Assembly: GCF_007990505.1 (NCBI RefSeq)
Contig: NZ_AP019822.1
Span: forward strand, 806,001-870,000
DNA length: 64,000 nucleotides
DNA from: Pseudoleptotrichia goodfellowii
GTDB lineage: Bacteria > Fusobacteriota > Fusobacteriia > Fusobacteriales > Leptotrichiaceae
Direction of reading: 5' to 3'
Positions 55,118-64,000 of the stretch are shown here, piece by piece; the stretch's first letter is position 1; each line of letters begins with the position of its first letter. The translations under genes and the position numbers were made by a program. Under the pieces are notes generated by a model, which was given only the letters and a program-made list of their open reading frames with translations, was not told the DNA's origin and did not search any database.

Positions 55118-56269
55118 ATGAAAAAATTATTATTAGTATTAGGAATCTTGAGCATAAGTGCGTTGGGATTTGCCGATGCAAAATCGGATTTTGAAAATGC
55201 ACAGAAATTGGCAGGGCAGAAAAAAATAAATGAAGCTGTGAAAGTTCTGGAAGGAGTTGCAAATTCTTCGGATAAAGCATATTCAGCAAAAGCAAGCTTT
55301 CAATTAGGAGCATATTATTTGCAAAATAATAATAAAGCAAATGCAAAAAAATATTTGACAATGGCATGGAACGGGTATGACGTGGCAAAAGAAGAAGCAT
55401 TGGAAGCATCAAAATTATTGTATCTTGTTGCACTTCAGGAAAAAAATGTAAAAGACGCTGAAAAATATATAACTTGGGCAAATGATAAAACAGGCGGAAA
55501 AGATGTAGATGCTGTTTCAAGTTTAATAATATTCTATTTTGATAACAATATGCAATCAAAAGGTCAGGCAAAATATGCTGAAGCAAGCAGAAATACAAAT
55601 AAAGAATTTACATCGGAGTTGAATTTCAACATAGGACAATATTACTTAGGAAAAAATAATACTGCACAAGCTAAAAAATACTTACAGGATTCTTACAATC
55701 AATCACCTAATGCAGTATTGCCTGCAGGATTTTTATTGGCACAAATAGCGTTATCTGAAAAAAACAATGCACAGGCTGAAAAAATCTTATTGGAAATGAA
55801 CAGCAAAACAGGAAGTAAAGATGCTGAAGTGTTGGGAATGTTAGGTTCTTATTATTTACAGGTAAACAATTTGACTAAAGCTGAAGATTATTTGAAAAAA
55901 TCGGCTGCAGCAAATAGAGATAACACAGATGCAAGATTATTATTATTGGCATTGTATGAATCTAAAAATGATACTGCAAAAGCAAATACAATGTACAATG
56001 AAATAAAATCTACAAAAGGAATAAATCAAAAGACATTAAATAAAGAAATCGGATTCTATTTTGCTCAATTAGGAAACGGTAATGCAGCTGAAAAATATTT
56101 GAAAAAATCTATAAATGAAGATAAAGATAACGAATCAAAATTGATATTGGGACAAGTTTATTACGGAATGGGTAAAAAAGCTGAAGCTGTTTCAATATTA
56201 AAAGAAGCTGTAAATAATAAAGTAAAAGGTGCTGCCGAAGTATTAAAACAGGTAGAATCAGGAAAATAA
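55118..56269 (+). CDS. Secreted TPR-repeat protein
   Basis: 383 residues: signal peptide (LLLVLGILSISALGFADA, cleavage about residue 20), then repeated 33-35-residue TPR units (for example AKKYLQDSYNQSPNAVLPAG, AEDYLKKSAAANRDNTDARL, AEKYLKKSINEDKDNESKLI). No catalytic domain. Such periplasmic TPR proteins are abundant in Fusobacteriota; they scaffold or bind partners. Its role is unknown. Single gene closed by a terminator. Confidence 0.85.
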   Translation: MKKLLLVLGILSISALGFADAKSDFENAQKLAGQKKINEAVKVLEGVANSSDKAYSAKASFQLGAYYLQNNNKANAKKYLTMAWNGYDVAKEEALEASKLLYLVALQEKNVKDAEKYITWANDKTGGKDVDAVSSLIIFYFDNNMQSKGQAKYAEASRNTNKEFTSELNFNIGQYYLGKNNTAQAKKYLQDSYNQSPNAVLPAGFLLAQIALSEKNNAQAEKILLEMNSKTGSKDAEVLGMLGSYYLQVNNLTKAEDYLKKSAAANRDNTDARLLLLALYESKNDTAKANTMYNEIKSTKGINQKTLNKEIGFYFAQLGNGNAAEKYLKKSINEDKDNESKLILGQVYYGMGKKAEAVSILKEAVNNKVKGAAEVLKQVESGK

Positions 56270-56300
56270 AAAACAGATAAAATAACTGAATGAAAAATTA

Positions 56301-56328
56301 AAAAGGGCGGTTTTGCTCTTTTTATTTT
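56301..56328 (+). terminator. Terminator of the TPR gene
   Basis: AAAAGGGC (56301-56308) pairs with GCTCTTTT (56315-56322), then TTATTTTTT. Confidence 0.8.
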
Positions 56329-56468
56329 TTCAAAATTTTGTTATAATATACAACAGAAGGGAAGGTGAAATTAATTGAGGGGTTCGTTTTTATTAATTAA
56401 ATCGGATAATAATTAAAAAACAGAAAAGCGAATTTATAAAAGGGATATTTATAAAATAAGGAGATGAA

Positions 56469-57617
56469 ATGGCGAGAAAAAAAGCGGTAGAAGAAAAAGA
56501 TGATAATAAAGTTCAGTCTGAAAAAGAAAGAGTTCTGAATTTGGCATTGACTCAGATTCAAAAAGAATTTGGTGAAGGTTCTATAATGAAACTCGGAGAA
56601 AATCAGAAAATGAACGTGAAATCCATATCTACAGGAAGTATAAATCTGGATATGGCGTTAGGTATAGGCGGAGTGCCGAGAGGAAGAATTATAGAGATTT
56701 ACGGTGCCGAGTCATCAGGGAAAACAACATTGGCACTTCATGTAATAGCCGAAGCTCAAAAAGAAGGGGGAGTAGCTGCGTTTATAGATGCGGAACATGC
56801 TCTTGATCCTGTATATGCCAAAGCGTTGGGTGTAAATATAGACGAACTTTTGATTTCACAACCTGATACAGGAGAACAGGCCCTTGAAATAGCCGATATG
56901 CTCGTAAGAAGCGGAGCGATGGACGTTATAGTTGTGGATTCGGTTGCAGCACTTGTTCCCAAAGCCGAAATAGAAGGGGAAATGGGAGATCAGCAAATGG
57001 GACTGCAAGCAAGACTTATGTCCAAAGCACTCAGAAAATTGACTGCAAATATTTCAAAATCGAGTACGGTCATGATTTTCATAAATCAGATAAGAGAGAA
57101 AATCGGAGGATTTTCATTTACTCCGGGACCTCAAACTACTACTTCAGGGGGAAGAGCTTTGAAATTCTTCTCGACAGTAAGAATGGAGGTAAAAAGAGTA
57201 GGTTCGGTAAAACAGGGTGAAGAAGTTATAGGAAATGAAGTTCTTGTAAAAGTAACAAAAAACAAAGTAGCTCCTCCTTTTAAAGAAGCGAGATTTAACG
57301 TAATGTACGGAATGGGAATATCAAGAATAGGAGAAATACTTGATGCCGCATTGGAATTGGGAGTAGCTTCCAAAAGCGGTGCATGGTTCAGTTACGGCGA
57401 TGAAAGACTCGGTCAGGGTAGAGTAAACGTGGAAAAAATGTTGCAGGAAAATAAAGAATTATACGAAAGAATGGAAAAAGACGTTCTTGATGCTATAAGA
57501 CCTAAAACTGAAGAAGAAAAAGAGCCTGAAGTTGTAGAAACAGCAAAACCGAAAAAGGAAACCGCTAAAAAATCCGCAGCTAAAGCAGAAAAAGAAGAAG
57601 TGGAAATTGAAGAATGA
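56469..57617 (+). CDS. recA: Recombinase RecA
   Basis: 382 residues; Walker [51 protein letters not shown] (loop 2 side). The C-terminal end is a Lys/Glu/Ala-rich tail. DNA repair and homologous recombination. Leader of about 120 nt with TATAAT near 56344 as probable -10; no recognised LexA box is claimed. Its stop overlaps the recX ATG. Confidence 0.97.
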   Translation: MARKKAVEEKDDNKVQSEKERVLNLALTQIQKEFGEGSIMKLGENQKMNVKSISTGSINLDMALGIGGVPRGRIIEIYGAESSGKTTLALHVIAEAQKEGGVAAFIDAEHALDPVYAKALGVNIDELLISQPDTGEQALEIADMLVRSGAMDVIVVDSVAALVPKAEIEGEMGDQQMGLQARLMSKALRKLTANISKSSTVMIFINQIREKIGGFSFTPGPQTTTSGGRALKFFSTVRMEVKRVGSVKQGEEVIGNEVLVKVTKNKVAPPFKEARFNVMYGMGISRIGEILDAALELGVASKSGAWFSYGDERLGQGRVNVEKMLQENKELYERMEKDVLDAIRPKTEEEKEPEVVETAKPKKETAKKSAAKAEKEEVEIEE

Positions 57618-58201
57618 TAATAGAAAAGATACAAAAGAATAAATTGTATTTATCAACTGAAGAAATTATGGACGTAAGTCCGTTAATAAGACAAAAATAC
57701 TGTTTAAAAGTAAATGACAATATTGAAAGCCTCTATGATGATATTTCATATGAGGCTTCTCTTGAAAAGGGAATATTTTTATTGTCACTAAAAGACAGGA
57801 CAAAAAAAGAGCTTCAAATGAAATTAAATGAAAAATACCATAATGAAAAAATGGTCGAAAAAGCGGTATTAAAGTTAGCAGAATTGGGCTATATAGACGA
57901 TCTTAATTATGCCGTGTCTTATATAAACAGCAGAAAATACGGTAAACAGAGGATAACATACAATCTTCTTCAAAAAGGAATAAGCAAGGAAAAAATAGAA
58001 CAGGCATATATGGACATTCAGGAAGAATCGGAAAAAGATGTAGAAGATGAAAAGCTGAAAAAAGCGATTTTGAAAAATATAAAAAAAGAAGAAAAAAAAC
58101 TCGTTCAATATCTTGTAAGACAGGGATTTGAGCTTGATAAAATATTCAGGAAATTAAAAGAATATAAAGATTTCGACGGATTTGAAAACTTTGAAGAATA
58201 G
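57614..58201 (+). CDS. recX: Regulatory protein RecX
   Basis: 195 residues; three-helix RecX repeats ([67 protein letters not shown]). It modulates RecA filaments. Overlaps recA by 4 nt (ATGA), the common recA-recX coupling. Confidence 0.9.
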   Translation: MIIEKIQKNKLYLSTEEIMDVSPLIRQKYCLKVNDNIESLYDDISYEASLEKGIFLLSLKDRTKKELQMKLNEKYHNEKMVEKAVLKLAELGYIDDLNYAVSYINSRKYGKQRITYNLLQKGISKEKIEQAYMDIQEESEKDVEDEKLKKAILKNIKKEEKKLVQYLVRQGFELDKIFRKLKEYKDFDGFENFEE

Positions 58202-58214
58202 AAAGGGGAATATT

Positions 58215-58961
58215 ATGAGAACATTATTTTACCATTTTATAATTGTAGGAACGTTTATTTACGGGACTATTGTTCATTATTGGTATTTATTACTGAATAA
58301 AGGAGAAAAAAGATACCGATATGTTTGTAAAGTGGGGAAAAATTGGGGAAAAAATCTTATTTGGGCTTCGGGAAGTCAAGTAAAAACTCTTTATAAAAAC
58401 GGAAGTGAAGAAGAGATAAATAAAATAAGAGAAACAGGCGAAGCAGTGATTTTGATTTCCAATCATCAAAGTAATGTTGATATTCCTGCTCTTTTAGGTT
58501 ATCTTCCGTTGGAATTTTCTTTTATTGCGAAAAAAGAAATGAAAAAATGGCCGATGATAGGTCGTTGGATGAGATCTTTCGACTGCATATTTTTGGACAG
58601 AAAAAATGTCCGTCAGGGAATGAAAGATATGAAAGAAGCCATATCGAAAATAAAAAATGGACATTCTTATGTTATATTTCCTGAAGGGAGCAGAAGTAAA
58701 GACGGAACAATAGGAGAATTTAAAAAAGGGAGCTTTAAACTGGCAACAGATACAGGAGCAAGAATAGTGCCTATAACTTTAGTAGGAACTTATGACGTAC
58801 AAAACAGAAAAAGTTTAAAAATCACACCTAATAAAGATATAAAAATAATTGTAGATAAACCCCTTGATTTAAAGGAATTGTCAAAAGAAGAACAGAAAGA
58901 AGTTCATGAAATTGTAAATAACATAATAAAAAATAATTTTGAAGAGTATAAAAACAGATAA
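58215..58961 (+). CDS. plsC: 1-acylglycerol-3-phosphate acyltransferase (PlsC)
   Basis: 248 residues; N-terminal membrane segment, SNHQSNVDIPALL (H-x4-D catalytic motif) and VIFPEGSRSKDG (substrate-binding motif). Phospholipid synthesis at the inner membrane. ATG 58215 with GGGGAA is preferred over an in-frame start inside recX. Confidence 0.92.
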   Translation: MRTLFYHFIIVGTFIYGTIVHYWYLLLNKGEKRYRYVCKVGKNWGKNLIWASGSQVKTLYKNGSEEEINKIRETGEAVILISNHQSNVDIPALLGYLPLEFSFIAKKEMKKWPMIGRWMRSFDCIFLDRKNVRQGMKDMKEAISKIKNGHSYVIFPEGSRSKDGTIGEFKKGSFKLATDTGARIVPITLVGTYDVQNRKSLKITPNKDIKIIVDKPLDLKELSKEEQKEVHEIVNNIIKNNFEEYKNR

Positions 58962-58979
58962 ATCGGGAGAGGCAGTAAA

Positions 58980-59570
58980 ATGAAAATAATTTTGGCAACA
59001 AAAAATGAAGGAAAAATAAAGGAATTTGAAAAACTGACAGAAGGAATGAATATAGAAGTATTGTCGATTTTGGATAATATAGATTTTCCTGATGTAGTGG
59101 AAGACGGGAAAACTTTTGAAGAAAATTCGGCAAAAAAAGCGAAAGAAATAGCAGAATATACAGGGATTACAACTGTTTCGGACGATTCGGGATTGTGCGT
59201 TGACACATTAAACGGCGAGCCGGGAATATATTCGGCAAGATATTCGGGAGAAAACGCAACTGATGAATCAAATATGGAAAAACTGTTGAAAAATTTATCA
59301 AATACTGAAAAAAAGAAAAGAAAAGCATATTTTGTGTCTGTTGTAAGTATTGCTTTTCCTGACGGGAGTGTGAAATCTTTCAGAGGAGAAACTGAAGGAG
59401 AAATTTTATTTCAAAAAGAAGGAAATAACGGATTCGGCTATGATCCGATATTTTACTCTTATGATTTGAAAAAATCTTTTGGAAATGCAACACCTGAGGA
59501 GAAAAAAAGCGTGAGTCATAGAGGAAGAGCTTTTCAAAAACTGAAAAAAGAAATTTTGGAGAAATTGTAG
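58980..59570 (+). CDS. rdgB: XTP/dITP diphosphatase (RdgB/HAM1)
   Basis: 196 residues; ILATKNEGKIKEFEKL, FEENSAKKAKE, VSDDSGLCVDTLNGEPGIYSARYSG and GFGYDPIF, SHRGRA motifs. House-cleaning hydrolase of deaminated purine triphosphates. 18 nt after plsC. Confidence 0.95.
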   Translation: MKIILATKNEGKIKEFEKLTEGMNIEVLSILDNIDFPDVVEDGKTFEENSAKKAKEIAEYTGITTVSDDSGLCVDTLNGEPGIYSARYSGENATDESNMEKLLKNLSNTEKKKRKAYFVSVVSIAFPDGSVKSFRGETEGEILFQKEGNNGFGYDPIFYSYDLKKSFGNATPEEKKSVSHRGRAFQKLKKEILEKL

Positions 59571-59587
59571 AGGAAGGAAATTAAAAA

Positions 59588-60412
59588 ATGTTTTATGAAA
59601 AAGATAACCTGAAACTTCATTATAAAGTAATAGGAGAAGGTAAACCGATCATTTTACTACACGGATTAGCCTGTCATATGAAACTTATGGAAAATTGTAT
59701 GGAACCTGTATTTAAAAATAAAAATTATAAAAGAATATATGTAGATTTACCAGAAATGGGAAAATCTGAAGTAAAGATGGATTTTCCAAGTTCGGACTTC
59801 ATTCTGGAAAGTTTAATATCGTTTATTAAATTTATAACGGATGAGAATTTTTTATTGGTAGGAGAATCATATGGAGGATATATAGCCAGAGGAATTCTTG
59901 CTAAAATGCATGAAAGAGTAGATGGAATGCTGTTAGTTTGTCCTGTAGCAGTTCCCGAATACGGGAAAAGAGATTTACCTGTTAAAAATATTGAGATTTT
60001 TGACGAAAATTTTTTAGAAAAACTGGATAAAGAAGAAAGACGAAAATTTTCTGAACTTGCAGTAATTGCTGATGAAAGAACATACAAGAGATATGTCGAA
60101 GATATAAAAGAGGGAAATCAAGTTGCAAATATGGAATTTATAAAAAAATTGCTTGAAAAATATAAATTTTCTTTTGAGCCTGATGAACTTTTGAGGAAAA
60201 TCAGATTTGAAAATCCTGTTTTATTTATTGCAGGACGACAGGATAATATTGTAGGTTACAGAGATTTAGGAAAATTGTCCGAAGATTATCCGAGAGGTTC
60301 TTATTCGGTAATTGATACAGCAGGTCATAATCTGCAGATAGAACAGCCTGAAATATTTGAGTGTCTTGTTAAGGACTGGATTAAAAGAGTGGAAATAAAC
60401 TTAAAAAATTAA
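59588..60412 (+). CDS. Alpha/beta hydrolase
   Basis: 274 residues; LLHGLACHMK (oxyanion hole HG), nucleophile elbow VGESYGGYIARG (Ser in GESYG), FIAGRQDNIVG (Asp) and DTAGHNLQIEQP (His). No signal peptide. Substrate unknown; esterase or lactonase type. 17 nt after rdgB. Confidence 0.85.
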   Translation: MFYEKDNLKLHYKVIGEGKPIILLHGLACHMKLMENCMEPVFKNKNYKRIYVDLPEMGKSEVKMDFPSSDFILESLISFIKFITDENFLLVGESYGGYIARGILAKMHERVDGMLLVCPVAVPEYGKRDLPVKNIEIFDENFLEKLDKEERRKFSELAVIADERTYKRYVEDIKEGNQVANMEFIKKLLEKYKFSFEPDELLRKIRFENPVLFIAGRQDNIVGYRDLGKLSEDYPRGSYSVIDTAGHNLQIEQPEIFECLVKDWIKRVEINLKN

Positions 60413-60415
60413 AAT

Positions 60416-60458
60416 AAAAAAGAGGTTGCGAAAATAAAATTTCAAACAACCTCTTTTT
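60416..60458. terminator. Bidirectional terminator
   Basis: AGAGGTTG (60421-60428) pairs with CAACCTCT (60447-60454), flanked by an A-run on the left and T-run on the right; serves the convergent hydrolase and YciI genes. Confidence 0.88.
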
Positions 60459-60465
60459 GTATTCG

Positions 60466-60762
60466 TTATTTTACAAAATTTTCAAATTTTTCTGCATATT
60501 TAGCCGGAGTAAATTCAACTATTTCAAAGTCTGCCAATTCATTTTTATAAAAAGGATCTTCTTTTAAAATAGATTCCAATTCGTCTTTTGTAACATTGTG
60601 AGCTACTATTACTCCACCGACAGGAGGAGTTTGACGACCTGAAACAATGAACTTTCCTGCGTTGTAGTATTCATCTAAAAAATCAAGGTGTGCCGGACGA
60701 AATTTGACAACTTCATCCAACGGTTTTTTATAAGTCAATATTGCTACAAATATATTTTTCAT
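60466..60762 (-). CDS. YciI-family protein
   Basis: 98 residues; IFVAILTYKKPLDEVVKFRPAHLDFLDEYYNAG and FIVSGRQTPPVGGVI, with the His/Asp pair (RPAHLDFL) of the ferredoxin-like YciI fold. Possible small-molecule enzyme of unknown substrate. 35 nt after gdhA on the minus strand. Confidence 0.88.
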   Translation of the reverse strand: MKNIFVAILTYKKPLDEVVKFRPAHLDFLDEYYNAGKFIVSGRQTPPVGGVIVAHNVTKDELESILKEDPFYKNELADFEIVEFTPAKYAEKFENFVK

Positions 60763-60797
60763 GATTTTGAATTTTTCCTTTCAAAATAATATTTTTA

Positions 60798-62048
60798 TTA
60801 GTACCAACCTCTTAATTTCATTGCTTTTGCAATTCTTTCAATACTTTTCATGTAAGAAGCGTTTCTTAAATCAGTTTTATACTTTTCCGATAAAGCCCAT
60901 ACTTCTTCAAAAGCTTTGGAAAGTAAAGCGTCTTCTTTTTGTTGTACTTCATCAAATTCCCAATAATAATTTTGAAGATTTTGTACCCATTCAAAATAGG
61001 AAACTGCAACTCCTCCGGAATTTGCAAGAATATCAGGAACTACAATAATTCCTTTTTTGAATAAAACTTCATCAGCCTCAGGTGTAGTAGGTCCGTTAGC
61101 TCCTTCAACAACAATTTTCGCTTTAATTCTGTCGGCATTTTCAGATGTAATCTGATTTTCCAATGCACAAGGAGCAAGTACGTCAACTTCAAGCTCAAGA
61201 AGTTCGCTATGAGGGATTTTTTTCCCGTATCCGTTATTTGTAACAAATTCTTTTTCTTCAACTTCTTTTATTATTTTTTCCATGTCTATTCCGTTTTCAT
61301 TATAAAATGCAGTATCAACATTTGATATAGCGACTATTTTGGCACCGCTTTTATGAGCATAATAAGCTGTGTAAAAACCTACGTTTCCAAATCCCTGTAC
61401 TGCAAAAGTTGCCCCTTTAATACTTTTTCCGATTTTTTCAAGTGCTTTTTTTGCTGAAAGATTTACTCCGTAACCTGTAGCTTCGGTTCTTGCAAGGGAG
61501 CCTCCGAATCCCAGAGGTTTACCTGTGAAAACTCCCGGAGTGGATTTTCCTGCGATTTTTTCATAAGAATCAATCATCCATGACATTATTTGTCCGTTAG
61601 TGTTTACGTCCGGAGCAGGAATGTCGACTTTTTCCCCGATTAAAGGAGAAATAGCTGCTGCATATGCTTTGGAGATTCTTTCCAATTCGGCTTGGGAATA
61701 TTCTTTAGGATCGATAGTTATTCCGCCTTTCCCTCCTCCGTAAGGAATCCCGACTACAGAACATTTAAAAGTCATCCATGTGGATAATGCTTTTACTTCA
61801 TCTCTTGTTACATTTTGGTGAAATCTGATTCCGCCTTTATAAGGCCCTACGGCATTGTTGTGCTGAGAACGGTATCCTGTAAAAGATTTTATTGTTCCGT
61901 CATCCATTTTTACAGAAAAAGATACTTCCAATACTCTCATAGGATTTTTTAAAATTTCATATACTGCAGGATCGGCATTCAATCTGTCACAAGCAGTTTT
62001 GATTTGTTTTTGTGCAATTTCAAAAGGGTTTAAAGTTTCTTTCGGCAT
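60798..62048 (-). CDS. gdhA: Glutamate dehydrogenase
   Basis: 416 residues; KGGIRFHQNVTRDEVKALSTWMT, PYGGGKGGI (catalytic Lys), AVQGFGNVGFYTA (dinucleotide site) and GPTTPEADEVLF. Interconverts glutamate and 2-oxoglutarate plus ammonia; in fusobacteria this is typically a catabolic enzyme for amino-acid fermentation. ATG 62048 with AAAGGAG is chosen over a TTG 18 nt upstream that overlaps the ribosome site. Divergent from kdsA across a 223-nt AT-rich gap. Confidence 0.95.
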   Translation of the reverse strand: MPKETLNPFEIAQKQIKTACDRLNADPAVYEILKNPMRVLEVSFSVKMDDGTIKSFTGYRSQHNNAVGPYKGGIRFHQNVTRDEVKALSTWMTFKCSVVGIPYGGGKGGITIDPKEYSQAELERISKAYAAAISPLIGEKVDIPAPDVNTNGQIMSWMIDSYEKIAGKSTPGVFTGKPLGFGGSLARTEATGYGVNLSAKKALEKIGKSIKGATFAVQGFGNVGFYTAYYAHKSGAKIVAISNVDTAFYNENGIDMEKIIKEVEEKEFVTNNGYGKKIPHSELLELEVDVLAPCALENQITSENADRIKAKIVVEGANGPTTPEADEVLFKKGIIVVPDILANSGGVAVSYFEWVQNLQNYYWEFDEVQQKEDALLSKAFEEVWALSEKYKTDLRNASYMKSIERIAKAMKLRGWY

Positions 62049-62271
62049 AATTGTTTCTCCTTTCAAGTTTTTAAAATTTTTACCATAGTTATTTTATACT
62101 ACAAAACAGCTATAAAATCAATGTTTTTTTGTGAAGTATATTCTATAAAGTGCTTTTTAAGTGAACTTTTCCCTACCCGTCAACTTTAAAATTTATCTTT
62201 TTTTTCGATCGATATTATGATAAAATTATTTTATAAAATTACAATATTTTTTTAAAGAAAGGGTGTTTTAT

Positions 62272-63108
62272 ATGATTATAAATAAAGTTAATGAAGTGAA
62301 AATTACAGAGAACATTAAAGTAGGTAACGGAAAGATGTTTCTTATAGCAGGACCATGCGTTATAGAATCGGAGGATCTTGTAAATGAAGTAGCGGCAAAA
62401 ATGAAGGAAATAACCGATAAATTAGGGATACAGTATGTGTTTAAAGCATCTTTCGATAAGGCAAACAGATCTTCCATTTCGTCGTTTAGAGGACCGGGAA
62501 TAGAAAAAGGCTTGGAAATATTGTCGAGAGTAAAAGAAAAATACGGAGTGGCATTGGCTACCGATATTCATGAACCTTGGCATTGTAAAGTGGCTGCGGA
62601 AGTGATAGATTTGCTTCAAATTCCGGCATTTTTATCAAGACAGACGGATCTACTTATAGCTGCGGGAGAAACAGGGAAAGCGGTCAATATAAAAAAGGGT
62701 CAGTTTTTGGCACCTTGGGATATGAAAAATGTTGTGAAAAAGTTTGAGGAAATAGGAAATAAAAATATAATGTTATGTGAAAGAGGAGCTTCGTTCGGAT
62801 ACAATAATCTTGTTGTGGATATGAGAGGATTGCTTGAAATGAGAAAATTCGGTTATCCCGTAGTTTTCGATGCGACACATTCGGTACAGATACCGGGAGG
62901 TCAAGGGGAAACGTCCGGAGGAAACAGCGTTTATGTTTATCCTTTGGCAAGAGCGGCACTGGCAGTAGGAGTAGACGGAATATTTGCTGAAGTCCATCCC
63001 GACCCTTCGGTTGCCAAATCTGACGGACCGAATATGCTGAAACTGGAAGATGTTGAAAATATCTTGAAACATTTGTTGAAATACGATGAATTAACTAAAG
63101 GATATTAA
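62272..63108 (+). CDS. kdsA: 3-deoxy-8-phosphooctulonate synthase KdsA
   Basis: 278 residues; LIAGPCVIESEDLV, FKASFDKANRSSISSFRGPG, LATDIHEPWHCKVA, FLSRQTDLLIAAGETGKAVNIKKGQF, and FDATHSVQIPGGQ. It makes KDO-8-phosphate for LPS, which implies an outer membrane. I took ATG 62272 over the in-frame GTG at 62263. Confidence 0.95.
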   Translation: MIINKVNEVKITENIKVGNGKMFLIAGPCVIESEDLVNEVAAKMKEITDKLGIQYVFKASFDKANRSSISSFRGPGIEKGLEILSRVKEKYGVALATDIHEPWHCKVAAEVIDLLQIPAFLSRQTDLLIAAGETGKAVNIKKGQFLAPWDMKNVVKKFEEIGNKNIMLCERGASFGYNNLVVDMRGLLEMRKFGYPVVFDATHSVQIPGGQGETSGGNSVYVYPLARAALAVGVDGIFAEVHPDPSVAKSDGPNMLKLEDVENILKHLLKYDELTKGY

Positions 63109-63140
63109 AAAATTATACAATAAATAAAGAAGGAGAAAGA

Positions 63141-64000
63141 ATGAAATACAAAAATTTACTGAATGGGGAATGGAAAGAATCTGAAAAAGAGATAACTATA
63201 TATTCGCCTATAAATGATGAGAAATTGGGAACAGTTCCCGCAATGACAAGGGAAGAAGTGGATTATGCAATGGAAACTGCGAAAATCGCTTTGGACAAAT
63301 GGAAAAGCATGGCAGTAGTGGAAAGAGCAAATTATTTGTACAAAGCTGCGGAAATTTTGGAAAGAGATAAAGAAATAATCGGAGAAATATTGGCAAAAGA
63401 AGTTTCCAAAGGAATAAAAGCTGCAATAGGAGAAGTTACAAGAACGGCAGATTTAATAAGATATTCTGCAGAAGAAGGAATGAGAACTGTTGGAGAAATA
63501 GTTGAAGGAGGCAGTTTTGAGGCTGCGAGCAAAAATAAGATAGCTCTTGTAAGAAAAGAGCCGATGGGACTTGTACTTGCCATAGCTCCGTTTAACTACC
63601 CTGTAAATCTTTCGGCATCGAAAATAGCTCCGGCACTGATAGGAGGAAATGTAGTAATATTCAAGCCGCCTACACAAGGATCTATAAGCGGACTTCTTCT
63701 TGTGAAAGCATTTTATGAGGCAGGAATACCTGAAGGTGTTATAAATACTGTAACAGGAAAAGGTTCTGAAATAGGAGATTATCTGATAGGACATCCTTTA
63801 GTGGACTTTATAAACTTTACGGGAAGTACCCCTGTAGGAAAAAGAATAGGAGAACTGGCGGGAATGCGTCCGATTATGCTTGAACTGGGAGGAAAAGACG
63901 GTGCTATTGTACTGGATGATGCGGATTTGGAAAAAGCGGCAAAAGATATAGTGAGCGGAGCATTCAGCTATTCAGGACAAAGATGTACTGCGATAAAAAG
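63141..64000 (+). CDS. gapN: NADP-dependent glyceraldehyde-3-phosphate dehydrogenase (GapN), 3' end missing
   Basis: 286 residues visible, running off the right edge. YKNLLNGEWKESEKEITIYSP, IAPFNYPVNLSASKIAPALIGG, FTGSTPVGKRIGELAG, LELGGKDGAIVLDDADLEK and the catalytic Cys in QRCTAIK. The N-terminal form is that of the GapN branch of aldehyde dehydrogenases, making 3-phosphoglycerate with NADPH. Start ATG with AAGGAG. Confidence 0.88.
   Translation, partial: MKYKNLLNGEWKESEKEITIYSPINDEKLGTVPAMTREEVDYAMETAKIALDKWKSMAVVERANYLYKAAEILERDKEIIGEILAKEVSKGIKAAIGEVTRTADLIRYSAEEGMRTVGEIVEGGSFEAASKNKIALVRKEPMGLVLAIAPFNYPVNLSASKIAPALIGGNVVIFKPPTQGSISGLLLVKAFYEAGIPEGVINTVTGKGSEIGDYLIGHPLVDFINFTGSTPVGKRIGELAGMRPIMLELGGKDGAIVLDDADLEKAAKDIVSGAFSYSGQRCTAIK

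Noticed and set aside
54813-55598. Long minus-strand ORF opposite dapH and the TPR gene
   Set aside because: Its translation is low-complexity Leu/His/Pro-type shadow coding and both plus-strand genes are clear.

Overview
The window is AT-rich with dense, tightly packed operons. It encodes an F-type ATP synthase whose c subunit carries a Na+-binding signature, KdsA (so a Gram-negative envelope with LPS), glycine/betaine reductase genes, and a complete selenocysteine (Sec) system. This fits an anaerobic fermenter of the Fusobacteriota, most likely a Leptotrichiaceae member. The phylum call rests on gene content and composition; the species is not determinable here.

Layout. 1-10.9 kb: amino-acid/amine reductase region, with an AGCS symporter (cut by the left edge), a glycine/sarcosine-type GrdE/G + GrdB/F pair, a YkvI-type carrier, GrdX, a BCCT transporter and a betaine-type GrdI + GrdH pair. 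Both gamma subunits are read through an in-frame UGA. 11.0-14.7 kb: selenium-supply operon (SufS/NifS-like lyase, YedE-type transporter, DUF3343 carrier), a GC-rich structured RNA and a LysR regulator. 14.8-23.8 kb: GNAT and GntR genes facing a ureidoglycolate/oxalurate operon (FdrA-YlbE fusion, AllH-like, MFS, AllD, DAACS). 24-36.2 kb: accessory genes: a DUF2335 pair, a carbohydrate ABC operon with an acyltransferase facing a DUF4091 hydrolase, a frameshifted GNAT gene, a phosphate ABC operon whose pstS carries a stop codon, and an MFS carrier. 36.3-42.5 kb: DUF3841, then selC, selD (itself a selenoprotein), yedF, DUF3343, selB and selA. 42.6-51.5 kb: a methyltransferase, an unknown membrane protein and the ATP synthase genes. 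51.6-64 kb: housekeeping genes (DUF4912, KptA, DapB, DapH, TPR protein, RecA/RecX, PlsC, RdgB, YciI, GdhA, KdsA, GapN).

Main discovery candidate. Upstream of each grd operon lies a leader with the same parts list. It has a promoter, a good Shine-Dalgarno site, and a 53-54 codon ORF containing two in-frame UGA codons two codons apart. A SECIS hairpin follows at exactly the UGA-to-loop spacing found in the grdB/grdH genes. A long terminator hairpin comes last, its 5' arm inside the ORF and the ORF's stop codon in its loop. The simplest reading is a selenocysteine-gated transcription attenuator. When Sec-tRNA and SelB are available, ribosomes pass the UGAs and disrupt the terminator, so the selenoprotein operon is expressed. 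When selenium is scarce they stop at the UGA and the terminator forms. The two copies are about 98% identical over 178 nt (4 differences) but diverge in the N-terminal coding part, where the reading frame is still open. I know of no described system of this kind; that is a statement about my knowledge, not a search result.

How the genes fit together: selenium import and mobilisation (lyase, YedE, DUF3343, YedF) feed SelD. SelA, SelB and selC then make and insert Sec into SelD and the Grd gamma subunits, and probably into the leader peptides. Glycine/sarcosine/betaine reduction and oxalurate phosphorolysis both give substrate-level ATP via acetyl-phosphate and carbamoyl-phosphate. The predicted Na+-ATPase links this to the Na+-coupled carriers.
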